Shown one piece after another: positions 53,476 to 64,000 of a DNA stretch of 64,000 nucleotides (its first letter is position 1; each line of letters begins with the position of its first letter). The notes under the pieces are model-generated. The model was not told the DNA's origin. It did no database searches and worked only from the letters and a program-made list of their open reading frames with translations. The DNA is from Mycobacterium palustre (GTDB lineage Bacteria; Actinomycetota; Actinomycetes; Mycobacteriales; Mycobacteriaceae), in NCBI RefSeq assembly GCF_002101785.1, contig NZ_LQPJ01000090.1, forward strand, positions 1-64,000. The letters run 5' to 3'. A program made the translations under genes and the position numbers.

Positions 53476-54294
53476 TCAGCGCTTTCGGGCGGTGAACAGC
53501 AGGTACTCCCACCGCATCGCGCCGTCGACCAGGTACTGCTGCGCCAGTTCGACGAGCTGCGCGTCGAGCTCGGCGACCAGCACCGGGTTGTGGCCGATGT
53601 TGGCGTACGCCTCGATCGTCGGACCGTAGTGCGCCTTGAAGTAGCCGTGCACGGCGTCGGCGCTGTCGAACCGGTTGACGTGCAGGTCGCACCGCGCCGT
53701 CCTGACGGGCTCGACGCGGTCGCCGAACAGGCCCGCGACGTATCCTTCGCGTCCCCACAACGCCGCCGGGGGCACCGCCGGCGACAGGCTCGGCCGGTAC
53801 GGCCTGATGGTGGCCAGCATCCGGCCGAAGAATCCCTCGGGGGTCCAGCTGATCACGCCGATCGTCCCGCCGGGTCGGCAGACCCGGACCAGTTCGTCGG
53901 CCGCGCGCTGCTGCTGCGGTGCGAATTGCACGCCGATCGCCGATATCACGGCGTCGAACTCGCCGTCGCCGAACGGCAGCGCCTGCGCGTTGGCTTCGCG
54001 GTATTCCAGCGTCAGCCCCTGCGCCGCGGCCCTGGCTTGCGACCGCTGCAGCAGCTCGGGGGTGAGGTCGGTGGAGACGACCGTCGCCCCCGCCCTGGCG
54101 GCGGGCAGCGAGATGTTCCCCGAGCCCGCGGCGACGTCGAGCACCCGAACGCCCGGCCCGATGCCCGTGGCGGCCACCAGGATCGGACCCAGCGGCGCCA
54201 TCACCTCCTCGGCCATCAGCGCGTAGTCACCCAGCGCCCACATCGTCCGGTGCGCCGCCGCGATCTCGTCGCGAGCAGTGGTCTCAAGAGTCAT
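53476..54294 (-). CDS. SAM-dependent methyltransferase (Rv1405c-like, UbiE/ubiquinone type)
   Basis: A 272-residue class I methyltransferase. Motif I is VLDVAAGSGNISLPAARAGA with the acidic TDLTPELL, then ANAQALPFGDGEFDAVISAI, and RPGGTIGVISWTPEGFFGR is the post-motif strand. It matches the Rv1405c family, a target of the adjacent MarR regulator in M. tuberculosis; the methyl acceptor is not known. The ATG is preceded by AGGAGG. A strong -10 (TATACT, 54366-54361 on the minus strand) lies about 67 nt upstream. Confidence 0.88.
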   Translation of the reverse strand: MTLETTARDEIAAAHRTMWALGDYALMAEEVMAPLGPILVAATGIGPGVRVLDVAAGSGNISLPAARAGATVVSTDLTPELLQRSQARAAAQGLTLEYREANAQALPFGDGEFDAVISAIGVQFAPQQQRAADELVRVCRPGGTIGVISWTPEGFFGRMLATIRPYRPSLSPAVPPAALWGREGYVAGLFGDRVEPVRTARCDLHVNRFDSADAVHGYFKAHYGPTIEAYANIGHNPVLVAELDAQLVELAQQYLVDGAMRWEYLLFTARKR

Positions 54295-54360
54295 CCGACC
54301 TCCTTTTGGTGCGGGCTCTAGCGCGAACCCTTACTACCGACAATTGTATGTGTTAGCAAC

Positions 54361-54366
54361 AGTATA
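54361..54366 (-). promoter_or_regulatory. -10 hexamer for the methyltransferase gene
   Basis: TATACT on the minus strand predicts a start near 54354 and a 60-nt leader. The leader contains the short inverted sequence TGTTAGCAACA (54352-54362), a candidate MarR operator half-site pair. Confidence 0.45.
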
Positions 54367-54404
54367 CTAATGCAACTGATCGGGGCGCGCCGCGGGAAAG
54401 TTCC

Positions 54405-54410
54405 TAGACT
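54405..54410 (+). promoter_or_regulatory. -10 hexamer for leaderless fmt
   Basis: TAGACT lies 6 nt before GTG 54417, whose product begins [11 protein letters not shown], the conserved N-terminus. Confidence 0.5.
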
Positions 54411-54416
54411 GTGCCG

Positions 54417-55349
54417 GTGCGCCTCGTCTTCGCCGGCACCCCCGAGCCCGCGCTGCCCGCGCTGCGTCGCCTCGCCGACTCGCCGCGACACGAGGTGATC
54501 GCCGTGCTGACCCGGCCCGATGCGGCCTCCGGCCGGCGCGGCAGGCCCGAGCCGTCGCCGGTGGCCCGGGAGGCTTTGGACCGCGGCATTCCGGTGCTTC
54601 GGCCGTCGCGGCCGAACTCGCCGGAGTTCGTCGCCGAGCTCGCCGGGCTGGCGCCGGACTGCTGTCCGGTGGTGGCCTACGGGGCGCTGCTGCGCAAGGA
54701 CCTGCTCGCCGTGCCCCCGCACGGCTGGGTGAATCTGCACTTCTCGCTGCTACCCGCCTGGCGCGGCGCGGCGCCCGTGCAGGCCGCCATCGCCGCCGGG
54801 GACACCATCACCGGCGCGACCACCTTCCGGATCGAACCGAGCCTGGACTCCGGACCGGTCTACGGCGTCGTCACCGAAGCTATCCGGCCGACCGACACCG
54901 CGGGCGATCTGCTTGAGCGCCTTGCCGTTTCGGGGGCGGCGCTGCTGTCGGCCACCTTGGACGGGATCGAAGACGGGACGCTGGTGCCGCGGCCGCAGCC
55001 GGCCGACGGGGTCAGCGTCGCGCCGAAGGTCACCGTCGAGCAGGCCCGGGTACGCTGGAACCTGCCGGCGGCGGTGGTGGAGCGCCGGATTCGCGCCGTC
55101 ACGCCCAACCCGGGCGCCTGGACGCTGATCGGTGACCTGCGGGTCAAGCTGGGGCCGGTGCAGATCGACGCGGCCGCGCCGGAACCGTTGCCGCCCGGCG
55201 CGATTCGCGCCGACCGCAAGAGCGTCTGGGTCGGCACCGGTTCGGATCCGGTGCGGCTTGGCCAGATCCAGCCGCCCGGAAAGAAATTCATGAACGCCGT
55301 CGACTGGGCGCGAGGCGCCCGACTCGCCCCCGCCGCGCGGGCGTCATGA
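54417..55349 (+). CDS. fmt: Methionyl-tRNA formyltransferase
   Basis: A 310-residue enzyme formylating initiator Met-tRNA. The N-terminal folate-binding domain has [35 protein letters not shown] with the catalytic His, and the Asp in [11 protein letters not shown]. The C-terminal OB-like domain binds tRNA. GTG 54417 is preferred over GTG 54411, because 54411 immediately follows the -10 hexamer. It overlaps rsmB by 4 nt, and the two form a ribosome/initiation pair. Confidence 0.95.
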   Translation: MRLVFAGTPEPALPALRRLADSPRHEVIAVLTRPDAASGRRGRPEPSPVAREALDRGIPVLRPSRPNSPEFVAELAGLAPDCCPVVAYGALLRKDLLAVPPHGWVNLHFSLLPAWRGAAPVQAAIAAGDTITGATTFRIEPSLDSGPVYGVVTEAIRPTDTAGDLLERLAVSGAALLSATLDGIEDGTLVPRPQPADGVSVAPKVTVEQARVRWNLPAAVVERRIRAVTPNPGAWTLIGDLRVKLGPVQIDAAAPEPLPPGAIRADRKSVWVGTGSDPVRLGQIQPPGKKFMNAVDWARGARLAPAARAS

Positions 55350-56722
55350 GCCGCAAACCGCAGCGGCGGCGCCGGCCGCTGGACCCCGCACGTGCCGCGG
55401 CGTTCGAGGTGCTCCGCGCCGTCACCGAGCGCGACGCGTACGCGAACCTGGCCCTGCCCGCGCTGCTGCGTGAGCGCGGAATCGGCGGCCGCGACGCCGC
55501 TTTCGCCACCGAACTGACCTACGGCACCTGCCGCACCCGCGGCCTGCTCGACGCGATCATCGGCGCGGCGGCCGGACGCCCGCCGGAAGCCATCGACCCG
55601 GTGCTGCTCGACCTGCTCAGGCTGGGCGCCTATCAGCTGTTGCGCACCCGGGTCGACGCGCACGCCGCGGTGTCCACCACCGTCGAACAGGCCGCCATCG
55701 AATTCGACTCGGCGCGAGCGGGTTTCGTCAACGGGGTGCTGCGCACCATCGCCATCCGGGACGAGAAGTCCTGGGTCGACGAGCTGGCCCCCGACCCGTC
55801 GCGGGACCCGGTCGGCCACGCCGCGTTCGTGCACGCCCACCCGCGCTGGATCGCCCAGGCGTTCGCCGACGCGCTGGGGGCGGCCGCCACCGAGCTCGAC
55901 GCGGTGCTGGCCAGCGACGACGCCCGTCCCCAGGTGCACCTGGCGGCGCGGCCCGGGGTGCTTGGCGCCGCCGAGCTGGCCGAGGCGGTGGGCGGCACGC
56001 TCGGCCGCTATTCGCCGTACGCGGTGTACCTGCCGGGCGGCGATCCCGGGCGGCTGGCGCCGGTGCGCGACGGGGCGGCGCTGGTCCAGGACGAGGGCAG
56101 CCAGCTGGTGGCCCGCGCGCTGACGCTGGCGCCGGTCGACGGCGACACCGGGCGGTGGCTGGACCTGTGCGCGGGGCCCGGCGGCAAGACCGCGCTGCTG
56201 GCCGGGCTGGGGGCCAAAGCCGGCGCCCGGGTCACGGCGGTCGAGTCGGCGCCGCGCCGCGCCGACATGGTGGTGGCGAACACCCGCGGGCTTCCGGTCG
56301 ACGTGCTGCGCGTCGACGGGCGGGACAGCGGGCTCGAGCCTATCTTCGACCGGGTGCTCGTCGACGCGCCCTGCACCGGCCTGGGCGCGTTGCGCCGCCG
56401 GCCCGAGGCCCGGTGGCGGCGCCAGCCGGCCGACGTGCCGGTGCTGGCCAAGTTGCAGCGCGAGCTGCTGGCCGCGGCGATCGCGCTGACCCGGCCCGGC
56501 GGCGTGGTGCTGTACGCGACCTGTTCGCCGCACCTCGCCGAAACCGTCGGGGTCGTGGGCGACGCGCTGCGCCGCCAGCCCGTGTCGGCGCTGGACACGA
56601 CGCCGCTGTTCGAGCCCGCGGACCTGGCGGAGGGTCCCGCGGAGGGCTCGGTGCAGCTGTGGCCGCACCGGCACGGCACCGATGCCATGTTTGCCGCCGC
56701 GCTGCGCCGCTTGCCGGGGTAG
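55346..56722 (+). CDS. rsmB: 16S rRNA m5C967 methyltransferase RsmB (Fmu)
   Basis: A 458-residue fusion. The N-terminal NusB-like RNA-binding domain ([20 protein letters not shown]) precedes the methyltransferase domain. Motif I is [15 protein letters not shown], motif [20 protein letters not shown] and motif VI YATCSPH, so both catalytic cysteines are present. The final residues [10 protein letters not shown] lie in the first unit of a tandem repeat that continues past the stop codon. Confidence 0.94.
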   Translation: MSRKPQRRRRPLDPARAAAFEVLRAVTERDAYANLALPALLRERGIGGRDAAFATELTYGTCRTRGLLDAIIGAAAGRPPEAIDPVLLDLLRLGAYQLLRTRVDAHAAVSTTVEQAAIEFDSARAGFVNGVLRTIAIRDEKSWVDELAPDPSRDPVGHAAFVHAHPRWIAQAFADALGAAATELDAVLASDDARPQVHLAARPGVLGAAELAEAVGGTLGRYSPYAVYLPGGDPGRLAPVRDGAALVQDEGSQLVARALTLAPVDGDTGRWLDLCAGPGGKTALLAGLGAKAGARVTAVESAPRRADMVVANTRGLPVDVLRVDGRDSGLEPIFDRVLVDAPCTGLGALRRRPEARWRRQPADVPVLAKLQRELLAAAIALTRPGGVVLYATCSPHLAETVGVVGDALRRQPVSALDTTPLFEPADLAEGPAEGSVQLWPHRHGTDAMFAAALRRLPG

Positions 56723-56824
56723 CGTGGCGGCGAACCAAACCATGAGGCTGCCGCCGCGCTGCGCCGCTTGCCGGGGTAGCGTGGCGGCGAACCAAACCAT
56801 GTTTGCCGCCGCGCTGCGCCGCGC
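56685..56824 (+). repeat. Tandem repeat spanning the rsmB 3' end
   Basis: Two full units (56693-56749, 57 bp; 56750-56804, 55 bp) and a partial third (56805-56824) share GCCGCCGCGCTGCGCCGC and most of the rest. The unit begins inside the last codons of rsmB and contains its TAG stop. Each unit also has inverted segments that can pair. A 28-codon ORF (56742-56828) runs through the second and third units and ends MFAAALRRA, which probably represents the ancestral RsmB C-terminus. Confidence 0.7.
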
Positions 56825-56852
56825 CTGACGTGAGATAGGGCGCCGGGCTGCG

Positions 56853-56858
56853 TAGTCT
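56853..56858 (+). promoter_or_regulatory. -10 hexamer for leaderless rpe
   Basis: TAGTCT lies 7 nt before ATG 56866. Confidence 0.5.
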
Positions 56859-56865
56859 GTCGCTC

Positions 56866-57564
56866 ATGCCTCGCAGTGCGGGACCCCCCGGGGGGCCTCT
56901 GATCGCGCCGTCGATCCTGTCCGCGGACTTCGCTCGGCTCGCCGACGAAGCGGCCGCCGTGCGCGGCGCCGACTGGCTGCATGTCGACGTGATGGACAAC
57001 CACTTCGTGCCGAACCTGACCATCGGCCTGCCGGTGGTGGAAAGCCTGTTGGCCGCCTCCAGCATCCCGATGGACTGCCATCTGATGATCGAGGACCCGG
57101 ACCGCTGGGCGCCCCCGTACGCCGAGGCGGGCGCCTACAACGTCACCTTCCACGCCGAGGCCACCGACAACCCGGTCGGGGTCGCGCGCGACATTCGCGC
57201 CGCGGGCGCCAAAGCGGGGATCAGCGTGAAGCCCGGCACCCCGCTCGAGCCCTACCTGGAAATCCTGCCGCACTTCGACACCCTGCTGATCATGTCGGTC
57301 GAGCCCGGCTTCGGCGGGCAGAGCTTCATCCCCGAGGTGCTCGGCAAGGTCCGCACCGCCCGCAAGATGATCGATGCGGGGGAGCTGAGCATCCTGGTCG
57401 AGATCGACGGCGGCGTCAACGAGGACACCATCGAACAGGCCGCCGAGGCCGGCGTCGACTGCTTCGTCGCCGGGTCGGCGGTCTACGGGGCGGAAGATCC
57501 GGCGGCCGCGGTAGCGGCATTGCGCCGGCAGGCCGCCGCCGCGTCACCGCACCTGCGCGCATGA
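56866..57564 (+). CDS. rpe: Ribulose-phosphate 3-epimerase
   Basis: A 232-residue TIM-barrel enzyme interconverting ribulose-5-P and xylulose-5-P; ribulose-5-P also feeds riboflavin synthesis. Metal and substrate motifs: [53 protein letters not shown] and VEIDGGVN. Asn replaces the usual Gly in VMDGHFVPN, a conservative oddity in the metal-binding loop. Its 3' end overlaps ribG by 4 nt. Confidence 0.96.
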   Translation: MPRSAGPPGGPLIAPSILSADFARLADEAAAVRGADWLHVDVMDNHFVPNLTIGLPVVESLLAASSIPMDCHLMIEDPDRWAPPYAEAGAYNVTFHAEATDNPVGVARDIRAAGAKAGISVKPGTPLEPYLEILPHFDTLLIMSVEPGFGGQSFIPEVLGKVRTARKMIDAGELSILVEIDGGVNEDTIEQAAEAGVDCFVAGSAVYGAEDPAAAVAALRRQAAAASPHLRA

Positions 57565-58595
57565 ACCAGCCGTCCAGCCAGTCGGTCGAAAGCCTAGACG
57601 CGGCAATGCGTTTGGCGATCGAGCACTCCTATCACGTCAAGGGCACCACCTACCCGAACCCCCCGGTCGGCTGCGTGATCGTCGACACCCAGGGCCGCGT
57701 CGTCGGGGTGGGTGCCACCGAGCCCGCCGGCGGTGACCACGCCGAGGTGCTGGCCCTGCGCCGGGCCGGGGGCCTGGCCGCCGGGGGCATCGCCGTGGTC
57801 ACGCTCGAGCCGTGCAACCACTACGGCAAGACCCCGCCGTGCGTCAACGCCCTGATCGAGGCGAGGGTGAGCGCCGTCGTCTACGCGGTGGCCGACCCGA
57901 ACGGGATCGCCGGCGGGGGCGCGGGCCGGCTGCAGGCGGCGGGCGTGCAGGTGCGGTCCGGCGTGCTGGCCGACCAGGTGACCGCAGGACCGCTGCGGGA
58001 GTGGCTGCACAAGACGCGGACCGGGCTGCCGCACGTGACGTGGAAGTACGCCAGCAGCGTCGACGGCCGCAGCGCCGCCGCCGACGGGACCAGCCAGTGG
58101 ATCTCCAGCGAGGCGTCCCGCTCCGACCTACACCGTCGCCGCGCCATCGCCGACGCGATCGTGGTCGGGACGGGCACCGTGCTGGCCGACGATCCGGCGT
58201 TGACCGCCCGGCTGCCCGACGGCTCGCTGGCGGACCGCCAGCCGCTGCGGGTCGTGGTGGGCATGCGTGAAATACCGCCGGAGGCAAAGGTTCTCAACGA
58301 CGATTCGCGCACCATGGTGATCCGCACCCACGACCCGATGGAGGTCATCAAGGCGCTGTCGGACCGCACCGACGTGCTGCTGGAGGGCGGCCCGACCCTG
58401 GCCGGGGCCTTCCTGCGGGCCGGGGCGATCAACCGCATCCTGGCCTACGTCGCCCCGATCCTGTTGGGTGGTGCCAACACCGCCGTCGACGACGTCGGGG
58501 TGCCCACCATCGCGCGGGCGTTGCGGTGGCACTTCGACGGCATCGACCGGGCCGGCCCCGACCTGGTGCTCAGCCTGGTGCCGCACGGCGACTAG
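57561..58595 (+). CDS. ribG: Bifunctional riboflavin deaminase/reductase
   Basis: A 344-residue fusion (ribD in other bacteria). The N-terminal zinc deaminase has HAEVLAL and [12 protein letters not shown]. The C-terminal reductase has [18 protein letters not shown] and [14 protein letters not shown]. It carries out the second and third steps of riboflavin synthesis. It is coupled to rpe, is transcribed toward p55 and ends 70 bp from it. It is separated from ribE/ribBA/ribH by the p55-lprG pair on the other strand. Confidence 0.95.
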   Translation: MNQPSSQSVESLDAAMRLAIEHSYHVKGTTYPNPPVGCVIVDTQGRVVGVGATEPAGGDHAEVLALRRAGGLAAGGIAVVTLEPCNHYGKTPPCVNALIEARVSAVVYAVADPNGIAGGGAGRLQAAGVQVRSGVLADQVTAGPLREWLHKTRTGLPHVTWKYASSVDGRSAAADGTSQWISSEASRSDLHRRRAIADAIVVGTGTVLADDPALTARLPDGSLADRQPLRVVVGMREIPPEAKVLNDDSRTMVIRTHDPMEVIKALSDRTDVLLEGGPTLAGAFLRAGAINRILAYVAPILLGGANTAVDDVGVPTIARALRWHFDGIDRAGPDLVLSLVPHGD

Positions 58596-58650
58596 ACCTG
58601 CTGGCGGCGACCCGCGTCGCCCGGCTCCGCCGCGCTCGCGATCGCCGCGA

Positions 58651-58664
58651 CCCCGCTGGCGGGG
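58651..58664. terminator. Candidate hairpin between convergent ribG and p55
   Basis: CCCCG (58651-58655) pairs with CGGGG (58660-58664) around CTGG. It has no U-tract and lies in the only convergent gap in the window longer than 25 bp. Confidence 0.25.
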
Positions 58665-58665
58665 C

Positions 58666-60228
58666 TCAGGGGGTGCGCGCCGGGCTGGTCGCGGGCCGCT
58701 GCTCGGGAACCTCGGGTTCCCCGGCGTGTTCCTTGCGGCCGCCGACCAGCAGGCCGAGCAGCGCCCCGGCCACGCAGATGGCGACGGTGACCTCGAAGAT
58801 GTCGCCGTACATCATCGCGAACGCCTTCAGGTACATCGAGCCCTGCGCAGCCACGCGCTCGAACAGGGTGGCGTTGGCGGGGATGGCCGCGGTGAGCCCG
58901 GCCACGATCTGGTTGAACCGGTAAAAGCCCCACGCGGTCAGCGCGGCCACACCGATCAGCATGCCCGTCATGCGGGCCACGACCACCGCCGCGGAGGCGA
59001 TGCCGTGCTGCGCGGCGGGCACCACCCGCAGCGCGGCCGACGACAGCGGCCCGATCACCAGGCCCAAACCGAGGCCGGCGACCAGCAGGTCGGCGTGCAG
59101 CGCGGGCACGTTGAGCAACCCGAAGATGTTGTGCCGGTGCCCCATGACGTCTTCGCGCCAGTAGTGAATCAGCCAGTACCCATAGGCGGCGATCAAGAGC
59201 CCGATGAACGTCATGGCGCGGTCGCCGATCCGGGTGGCGATCCACCCACCCAGCACCGCGCCGATCGGCAGCGCGATGAGGAACCACAGCAACAGCCCGG
59301 CCGCCTGGTTCTGGTCCATCTGCAGCACGCCCTGGCCGAACAGCTCCACATCGACCAGCGTCACCATCAGCGCCGCGCCGGCGGTCAACGAGGCGCCCAG
59401 CGCCGCCAAAAACGGCCGGAACCGCACCCCGGCCGGGTCGATCAGCCGGGTGCGCGAGAAGCGCTCCCACACCACGAAGGCCACGGCGGCGACGGCCGCC
59501 CCGATCACCAGCGGCAGGCCGTAGCTCGGCAGCACATGTTTGCCGTCCGGGTTGGGGTTGTACAGCCCGATCACGGCGAGGCCCAACGCCAGCGCCAGCA
59601 GCAGGCCGCCGACCAGATCGATCCGCTCGGGCTCGTCGGTGCGTTGCCGCGCCGGCAGGCTGAACTGGATCATCACCATCGCGATCAGCGTCAGCGGGAC
59701 GTTGATCCAGAACACGTACCGCCAGTCGTGGAACAAGAAGACGATGAAGATGCCGTAGAGGGGGCCCAGCACGCTGCCCAGCTCCTGCGCGGCGCCGATG
59801 CCGCCCAGCACGCCGGCGCGGTTGCGCTGCGACCACAGGTCCGCGCCCAAAGCCAGCGTCACCGGCAACAGGGCGCCGCTGGCGATGCCCTGGATGGTCC
59901 GCCCGGCGATCAGCAGGTGGAAGTCGCCGAAGCCGCCGGCCAGTGCGGTGACCACCGACCCGACGATGAACAGCCCCAGGCTGGCCTGCAGCAGCAGCTT
60001 GCGGCCGAAGCGGTCGGAGGCGCGGCCCAGCAGCGGCATGGCGGCGATGTAGCCCAGCAGGTACATCGTGACGATCCAGGTGATGCGCTGCAGCTGGTTA
60101 ACCGGGATCCCGACGTCGTGCATGATGTCGCGCATGATGGTGACCACGACGTAGGTGTCGAGGGCACCCAGCAGCACGGCGAGGCTGCCGGCGCTGATCG
60201 CGACGCGGCGCCCGGTCTGCGCGGTCAC
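58666..60228 (-). CDS. p55: P55 (Rv1410c-like) multidrug/lipid efflux pump, MFS
   Basis: A 520-residue, 14-helix DHA2-type MFS protein. The cytoplasmic loop 2-3 motif is [16 protein letters not shown], and motif D1 is seen at [17 protein letters not shown]. The helix-5 antiporter motif C area is [19 protein letters not shown]. Its start (GTG 60228) overlaps the lprG stop by 4 nt. The LprG-P55 pair exports triacylglycerides and is needed for drug tolerance and surface lipid assembly in M. tuberculosis. The C-terminal tail ends [15 protein letters not shown]. Confidence 0.95.
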   Translation of the reverse strand: MTAQTGRRVAISAGSLAVLLGALDTYVVVTIMRDIMHDVGIPVNQLQRITWIVTMYLLGYIAAMPLLGRASDRFGRKLLLQASLGLFIVGSVVTALAGGFGDFHLLIAGRTIQGIASGALLPVTLALGADLWSQRNRAGVLGGIGAAQELGSVLGPLYGIFIVFLFHDWRYVFWINVPLTLIAMVMIQFSLPARQRTDEPERIDLVGGLLLALALGLAVIGLYNPNPDGKHVLPSYGLPLVIGAAVAAVAFVVWERFSRTRLIDPAGVRFRPFLAALGASLTAGAALMVTLVDVELFGQGVLQMDQNQAAGLLLWFLIALPIGAVLGGWIATRIGDRAMTFIGLLIAAYGYWLIHYWREDVMGHRHNIFGLLNVPALHADLLVAGLGLGLVIGPLSSAALRVVPAAQHGIASAAVVVARMTGMLIGVAALTAWGFYRFNQIVAGLTAAIPANATLFERVAAQGSMYLKAFAMMYGDIFEVTVAICVAGALLGLLVGGRKEHAGEPEVPEQRPATSPARTP

Positions 60229-60932
60229 GAGCTCACCGGGGGCTTGGTGACGTTGACCGCCTCGCCCCAGTTGGAAAAGGTCATCTGCACCGAGTTGCCC
60301 TCGCTCTTCTGCAGGCTGGCCTGGACCAGCTGATGCTCGCCGGTCTCCTGGATCCACACCGTGGCCGGCACCGGCTGCGACGCGTTGAAGGGGGGCACGA
60401 GCTTGTTCACCGCGTCCGCGGAGACGTTCCCGCTGATCTTGATCGTGGTCTGCCCGTTGATGGTCTCGCGCCCCTCGGCCTTGGCGTTGCTGAAGTTGTT
60501 CAGCGCGTTGGCCAGTCCGGTGTCGGGGTTCAGGATCACAGACACGTCGTAGATGTCGGAGGCCTTCCCGAAATCGCTCCACTTGTTCGGGGTGAGCGTG
60601 GCGTACAGGTCGCCGTCGACGACCGCGAAATCGACCTGAATGTCAGACCCCCCGAGTGTGATGGTGGCGTTCCCGGACGCGGCGGTCGCCGGTGTGACCG
60701 TGAGGTCACCGGTCAGCGTTTTGATCGGCATCCCGGTGATCTTTCCGCTCACCGATAACACGAGGTGGCCGCTCTTGACGTTCTTGGTCGTTTGGGCGGA
60801 CTGCTTGACCAGGGTCGTTGCGTCGGGAAGCGGCGCACCGCTCTGTTTCGAGCCCGACGAGCATCCGGCGATCAAAGCGGTGGCGAAGGTCAGGGAAGCG
60901 AGGACGGCCATTAGACGGTGGCGTGTCTGCAT
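60225..60932 (-). CDS. lprG: Lipoprotein LprG (lipid/LAM carrier)
   Basis: A 235-residue lipoprotein with lipobox LIAGC (Cys24). The rest is the LppX/LprG beta-sheet half-barrel ([39 protein letters not shown]) with a hydrophobic cavity that binds triacylated lipids. It works with P55. ATG 60932 is chosen because TACGAT lies 7 nt upstream; ATG 60941 lies between them. Confidence 0.95.
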   Translation of the reverse strand: MQTRHRLMAVLASLTFATALIAGCSSGSKQSGAPLPDATTLVKQSAQTTKNVKSGHLVLSVSGKITGMPIKTLTGDLTVTPATAASGNATITLGGSDIQVDFAVVDGDLYATLTPNKWSDFGKASDIYDVSVILNPDTGLANALNNFSNAKAEGRETINGQTTIKISGNVSADAVNKLVPPFNASQPVPATVWIQETGEHQLVQASLQKSEGNSVQMTFSNWGEAVNVTKPPVSS

Positions 60933-60939
60933 ACCCAGC

Positions 60940-60945
60940 ATCGTA
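60940..60945 (-). promoter_or_regulatory. -10 hexamer for leaderless lprG-p55 operon
   Basis: On the minus strand TACGAT lies 7 nt before ATG 60932. Confidence 0.5.
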
Positions 60946-61004
60946 GAGGGTGCCGGTGACCGGCCCTCCGGATGCGGGCCGGGCCGACCCGCGCATTGGC
61001 GCAT

Positions 61005-61010
61005 TAACCT
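61005..61010 (+). promoter_or_regulatory. -10 hexamer for leaderless ribE
   Basis: TAACCT lies 6 nt before ATG 61017, in an 84-bp divergent region shared with lprG. Confidence 0.5.
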
Positions 61011-61016
61011 GGTGCA

Positions 61017-61631
61017 ATGTTCACCGGAATTGTCGAGGAGCTCGGCGAGGTAACCGGCCGGGATCTGCTCGCGGATGCCGCGCGGCTGACGCTTCGCGGG
61101 CCCGTGGTCACCGCCGACGCGCGCCACGGCGATTCGATCGCCGTCAACGGCGTGTGCCTGACGGTCGCCGAGCTGCTGCCGGACGGCCAATTCACCGCCG
61201 ACGTGATGGGGGAGACCCTCAACCGGTCCAACCTGGGCGAATTGCAGGTCGGCGGCCGGGTGAACCTCGAGCGCGCCGCGGCCGTCAACAGCCGGCTGGG
61301 CGGCCACATCGTGCAGGGCCACGTCGACGGCACCGGCCAGATCGCGTCCCGGGCGCCCTCGGAGCATTGGGAAGTGGTGCGCATCGAGGTGCCCGCTGAG
61401 GTGGCCCGCTACGTCGTCGAGAAGGGCTCGATCACCGTCGACGGGATTTCCTTGACGGTGTCCGGGGTCGGCGACGAGCCACGCCACTGGTTCGAGGTGT
61501 CGCTGATCCCCACCACGCGAGAGATGACGACGTTGGGCCGCGCGCCGGTCGGAACGCGGGTGAACCTCGAGGTCGACGTCATCGCCAAATACGTCGAGCG
61601 CTTGATGGCCGCGCAATCACCCCGCGAATAG
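61017..61631 (+). CDS. ribE: Riboflavin synthase alpha chain
   Basis: A 204-residue enzyme (ribC in M. tuberculosis) made of two lumazine-binding repeats. The first begins [10 protein letters not shown] and contains NGVCLTV and [13 protein letters not shown]; the second has [16 protein letters not shown] and a [10 protein letters not shown] tail. It dismutates 6,7-dimethyl-8-ribityllumazine to riboflavin. M. tuberculosis has two further small genes (Rv1413, Rv1414) before ribBA; they are absent here. Confidence 0.95.
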   Translation: MFTGIVEELGEVTGRDLLADAARLTLRGPVVTADARHGDSIAVNGVCLTVAELLPDGQFTADVMGETLNRSNLGELQVGGRVNLERAAAVNSRLGGHIVQGHVDGTGQIASRAPSEHWEVVRIEVPAEVARYVVEKGSITVDGISLTVSGVGDEPRHWFEVSLIPTTREMTTLGRAPVGTRVNLEVDVIAKYVERLMAAQSPRE

Positions 61632-61743
61632 GGGCGGGCCGCCGCCCGCGGCCGCGCGGCAATAACCGGGGGCGCTCGGTGGTTCATACTGAATGCGACA
61701 CTGGGCTTGCCCCCACGAGCCCTACGACAGCAAGGCAGAAGCG

Positions 61744-63019
61744 ATGACGAGGTTGGACTCCGTCGAAAGGGCGGTTGCCGACATTGCGGCGGGTAAGGCC
61801 GTGATCGTCATCGACGACGAGGACCGCGAGAACGAGGGCGACCTGATCTTCGCCGCCGAAAAGGCGACGCCGGAGATGGTGGCCTTCATGGTCCGCTACA
61901 CCTCGGGCTATTTGTGCGTCCCGCTGGACGGCGCGATTTGCGACCGGCTGGGGTTGCTGCCGATGTACGCGGTGAACCAGGACAAGCACGGCACCGCCTA
62001 CACCGTCACCGTCGACGCCAAAAACGGAGTCGGCACCGGGATTTCGGCTTCGGATCGGGCGACCACGATGCGGCTGCTTGCCGACCCCGCCAGCGTCGCC
62101 GACGACTTCACCCGCCCAGGTCACGTGGTTCCGTTGCGCGCCAAGGACGGTGGCGTGTTGCGCCGGCCCGGCCACACCGAGGCCGCCGTCGACCTCGCCC
62201 GGATGGCGGGGCTGCAGCCCGCCGGCGCGATCTGCGAGATCGTCAGCCAGAAGGACGAGGGCGCGATGGCCCAGACCGACGAGCTGCGCGTCTTCGCCGA
62301 CGAGCACGATCTCGCGCTGATCACCATCGCCGACCTGATCGAGTGGCGCCGCAAGCACGAGAAGCACATCGAGCGGATCGCCGAGGCGCGGATCCCGACG
62401 CGGCACGGGGAGTTTCGCGCGATCGGCTACGCCAGCATCTACGAGGACGTCGAGCACGTGGCGCTGGTTCGCGGCGAGATCGCCGGCCCGCACGCCGACG
62501 GCGACGACGTGTTGGTCCGGGTGCACTCGGAATGCCTGACCGGCGACGTGTTCGGTTCGCGGCGCTGCGACTGCGGGCCGCAGCTCGACGCGGCGATGGC
62601 GATGGTGGCGCGCGAGGGCCGCGGCGTGGTGCTCTACATGCGCGGCCACGAGGGCCGCGGCATCGGGCTGATGCACAAGCTGCAGGCCTACCAGCTGCAG
62701 GACGCCGGCGCCGACACCGTCGACGCGAACCTCAAGCTCGGCTTGCCGGCCGACGCAAGGGATTACGGGATCGGCGCGCAGATCCTCGTCGACCTCGGGG
62801 TCCGCTCGATGCGCCTGCTGACCAACAACCCGGCCAAGCGGGTCGGGCTGGACGGGTACGGGTTGCACATCATCGAGCGGGTGCCGCTGCCGGTGCGGGC
62901 TAACGCCGAAAACATCCGCTACCTGATGACCAAGCGTGACAAGATGGGCCACGACCTGGCCGGCCTGGACGACTTTCACGAATCCGTCCATCTCCCAGGG
63001 GAATTCGGCGGTGCTTTGT

Positions 63020-63021
<2 letters not shown>
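61744..63021 (+). CDS. ribBA: Bifunctional DHBP synthase / GTP cyclohydrolase II
   Basis: A 425-residue fusion (ribA2), identical in length to the M. tuberculosis protein. The N-terminal 3,4-dihydroxy-2-butanone-4-phosphate synthase has [18 protein letters not shown] and [16 protein letters not shown]. The C-terminal GTP cyclohydrolase II has the zinc set [19 protein letters not shown] and [14 protein letters not shown] 61744 is used, not the upstream ATG 61693. The stop is followed directly by the MIRU-like repeat leading to ribH. Confidence 0.96.

Positions 63022-64000
<979 letters not shown>

Noticed and set aside
61632..61743. FMN (RFN) riboswitch before ribBA
   Set aside because: The 112-bp gap lacks the conserved RFN core and is too short; no such element precedes ribG, ribE or ribH either.

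Overview
The window is 64 kb of high-GC DNA with many GTG starts, dense 1-4 nt gene overlaps and 15 genes that look leaderless. Protein order and lengths match Mycobacterium closely: chorismate genes beside efp/nusB, the pyr operon, mihF-gmk-rpoZ-coaBC-metK, and the rib genes with lprG-p55. Two blocks that lie far apart in M. tuberculosis (the Rv2560-Rv2531c region and the Rv1377c-Rv1417 region) are adjacent here. The organism is most likely a slow grower of the M. avium complex type; that is an inference from remembered gene content, not from a search.

Layout. 1-18.2 kb: end of a Pro/Gly-rich membrane protein, rarA, small conserved genes, alaS-ruvX-mltG-aroE-prepilin peptidase, aroC-aroK-aroB-aroQ, then pepQ, efp, nusB and a large PLP decarboxylase. 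18.2-26.2 kb: accessory DNA with an MFS exporter and a tightly coupled six-gene operon (GntR regulator, 2x[4Fe-4S] ferredoxin, lipoprotein binding protein, permease, ATPase, and an AprA/FrdA-type flavoprotein fused to about nine HEAT repeats). 26.2-29.9 kb: a minus-strand run of GNAT, serine hydrolase, methyltransferase and DUF222-HNH protein. 30.0-38.7 kb: pyrR-pyrB-pyrC-membrane protein-carA-carB-pyrF behind a PyrR-type RNA leader. 38.7-43.5 kb: HTH/TOBE protein, mihF, gmk, rpoZ, coaBC, metK. 43.5-50.1 kb: a lipid-oxidation and lipolysis block with AlkB, a Tat-exported cholesterol-oxidase-like enzyme, a Baeyer-Villiger-type monooxygenase, lipH and lipI. 50.1-58.6 kb: YhhN-like protein, priA, MarR regulator, methyltransferase, fmt, rsmB, rpe, ribG. 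58.7-64 kb: p55 and lprG, ribE, ribBA, a 53-bp MIRU-like tandem repeat, ribH and the start of a PH-domain membrane protein.

Most of the window is housekeeping: aromatic amino acid, pyrimidine, riboflavin and SAM synthesis, translation and replication restart. The most novel part is the 19.5-26.2 kb operon. It looks like a substrate-uptake system linked to a ferredoxin/flavoprotein oxidoreductase whose substrate cannot be read from sequence. Other notable signals are a leaderless 24-codon upstream ORF coupled to the monooxygenase, a near-perfect palindrome between alkB and the cholesterol-oxidase-like gene, tandem repeats at the rsmB and carB 3' ends, and structured leaders before pyrR, efp and mihF. 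I found no tRNA, rRNA, CRISPR array or insertion sequence.
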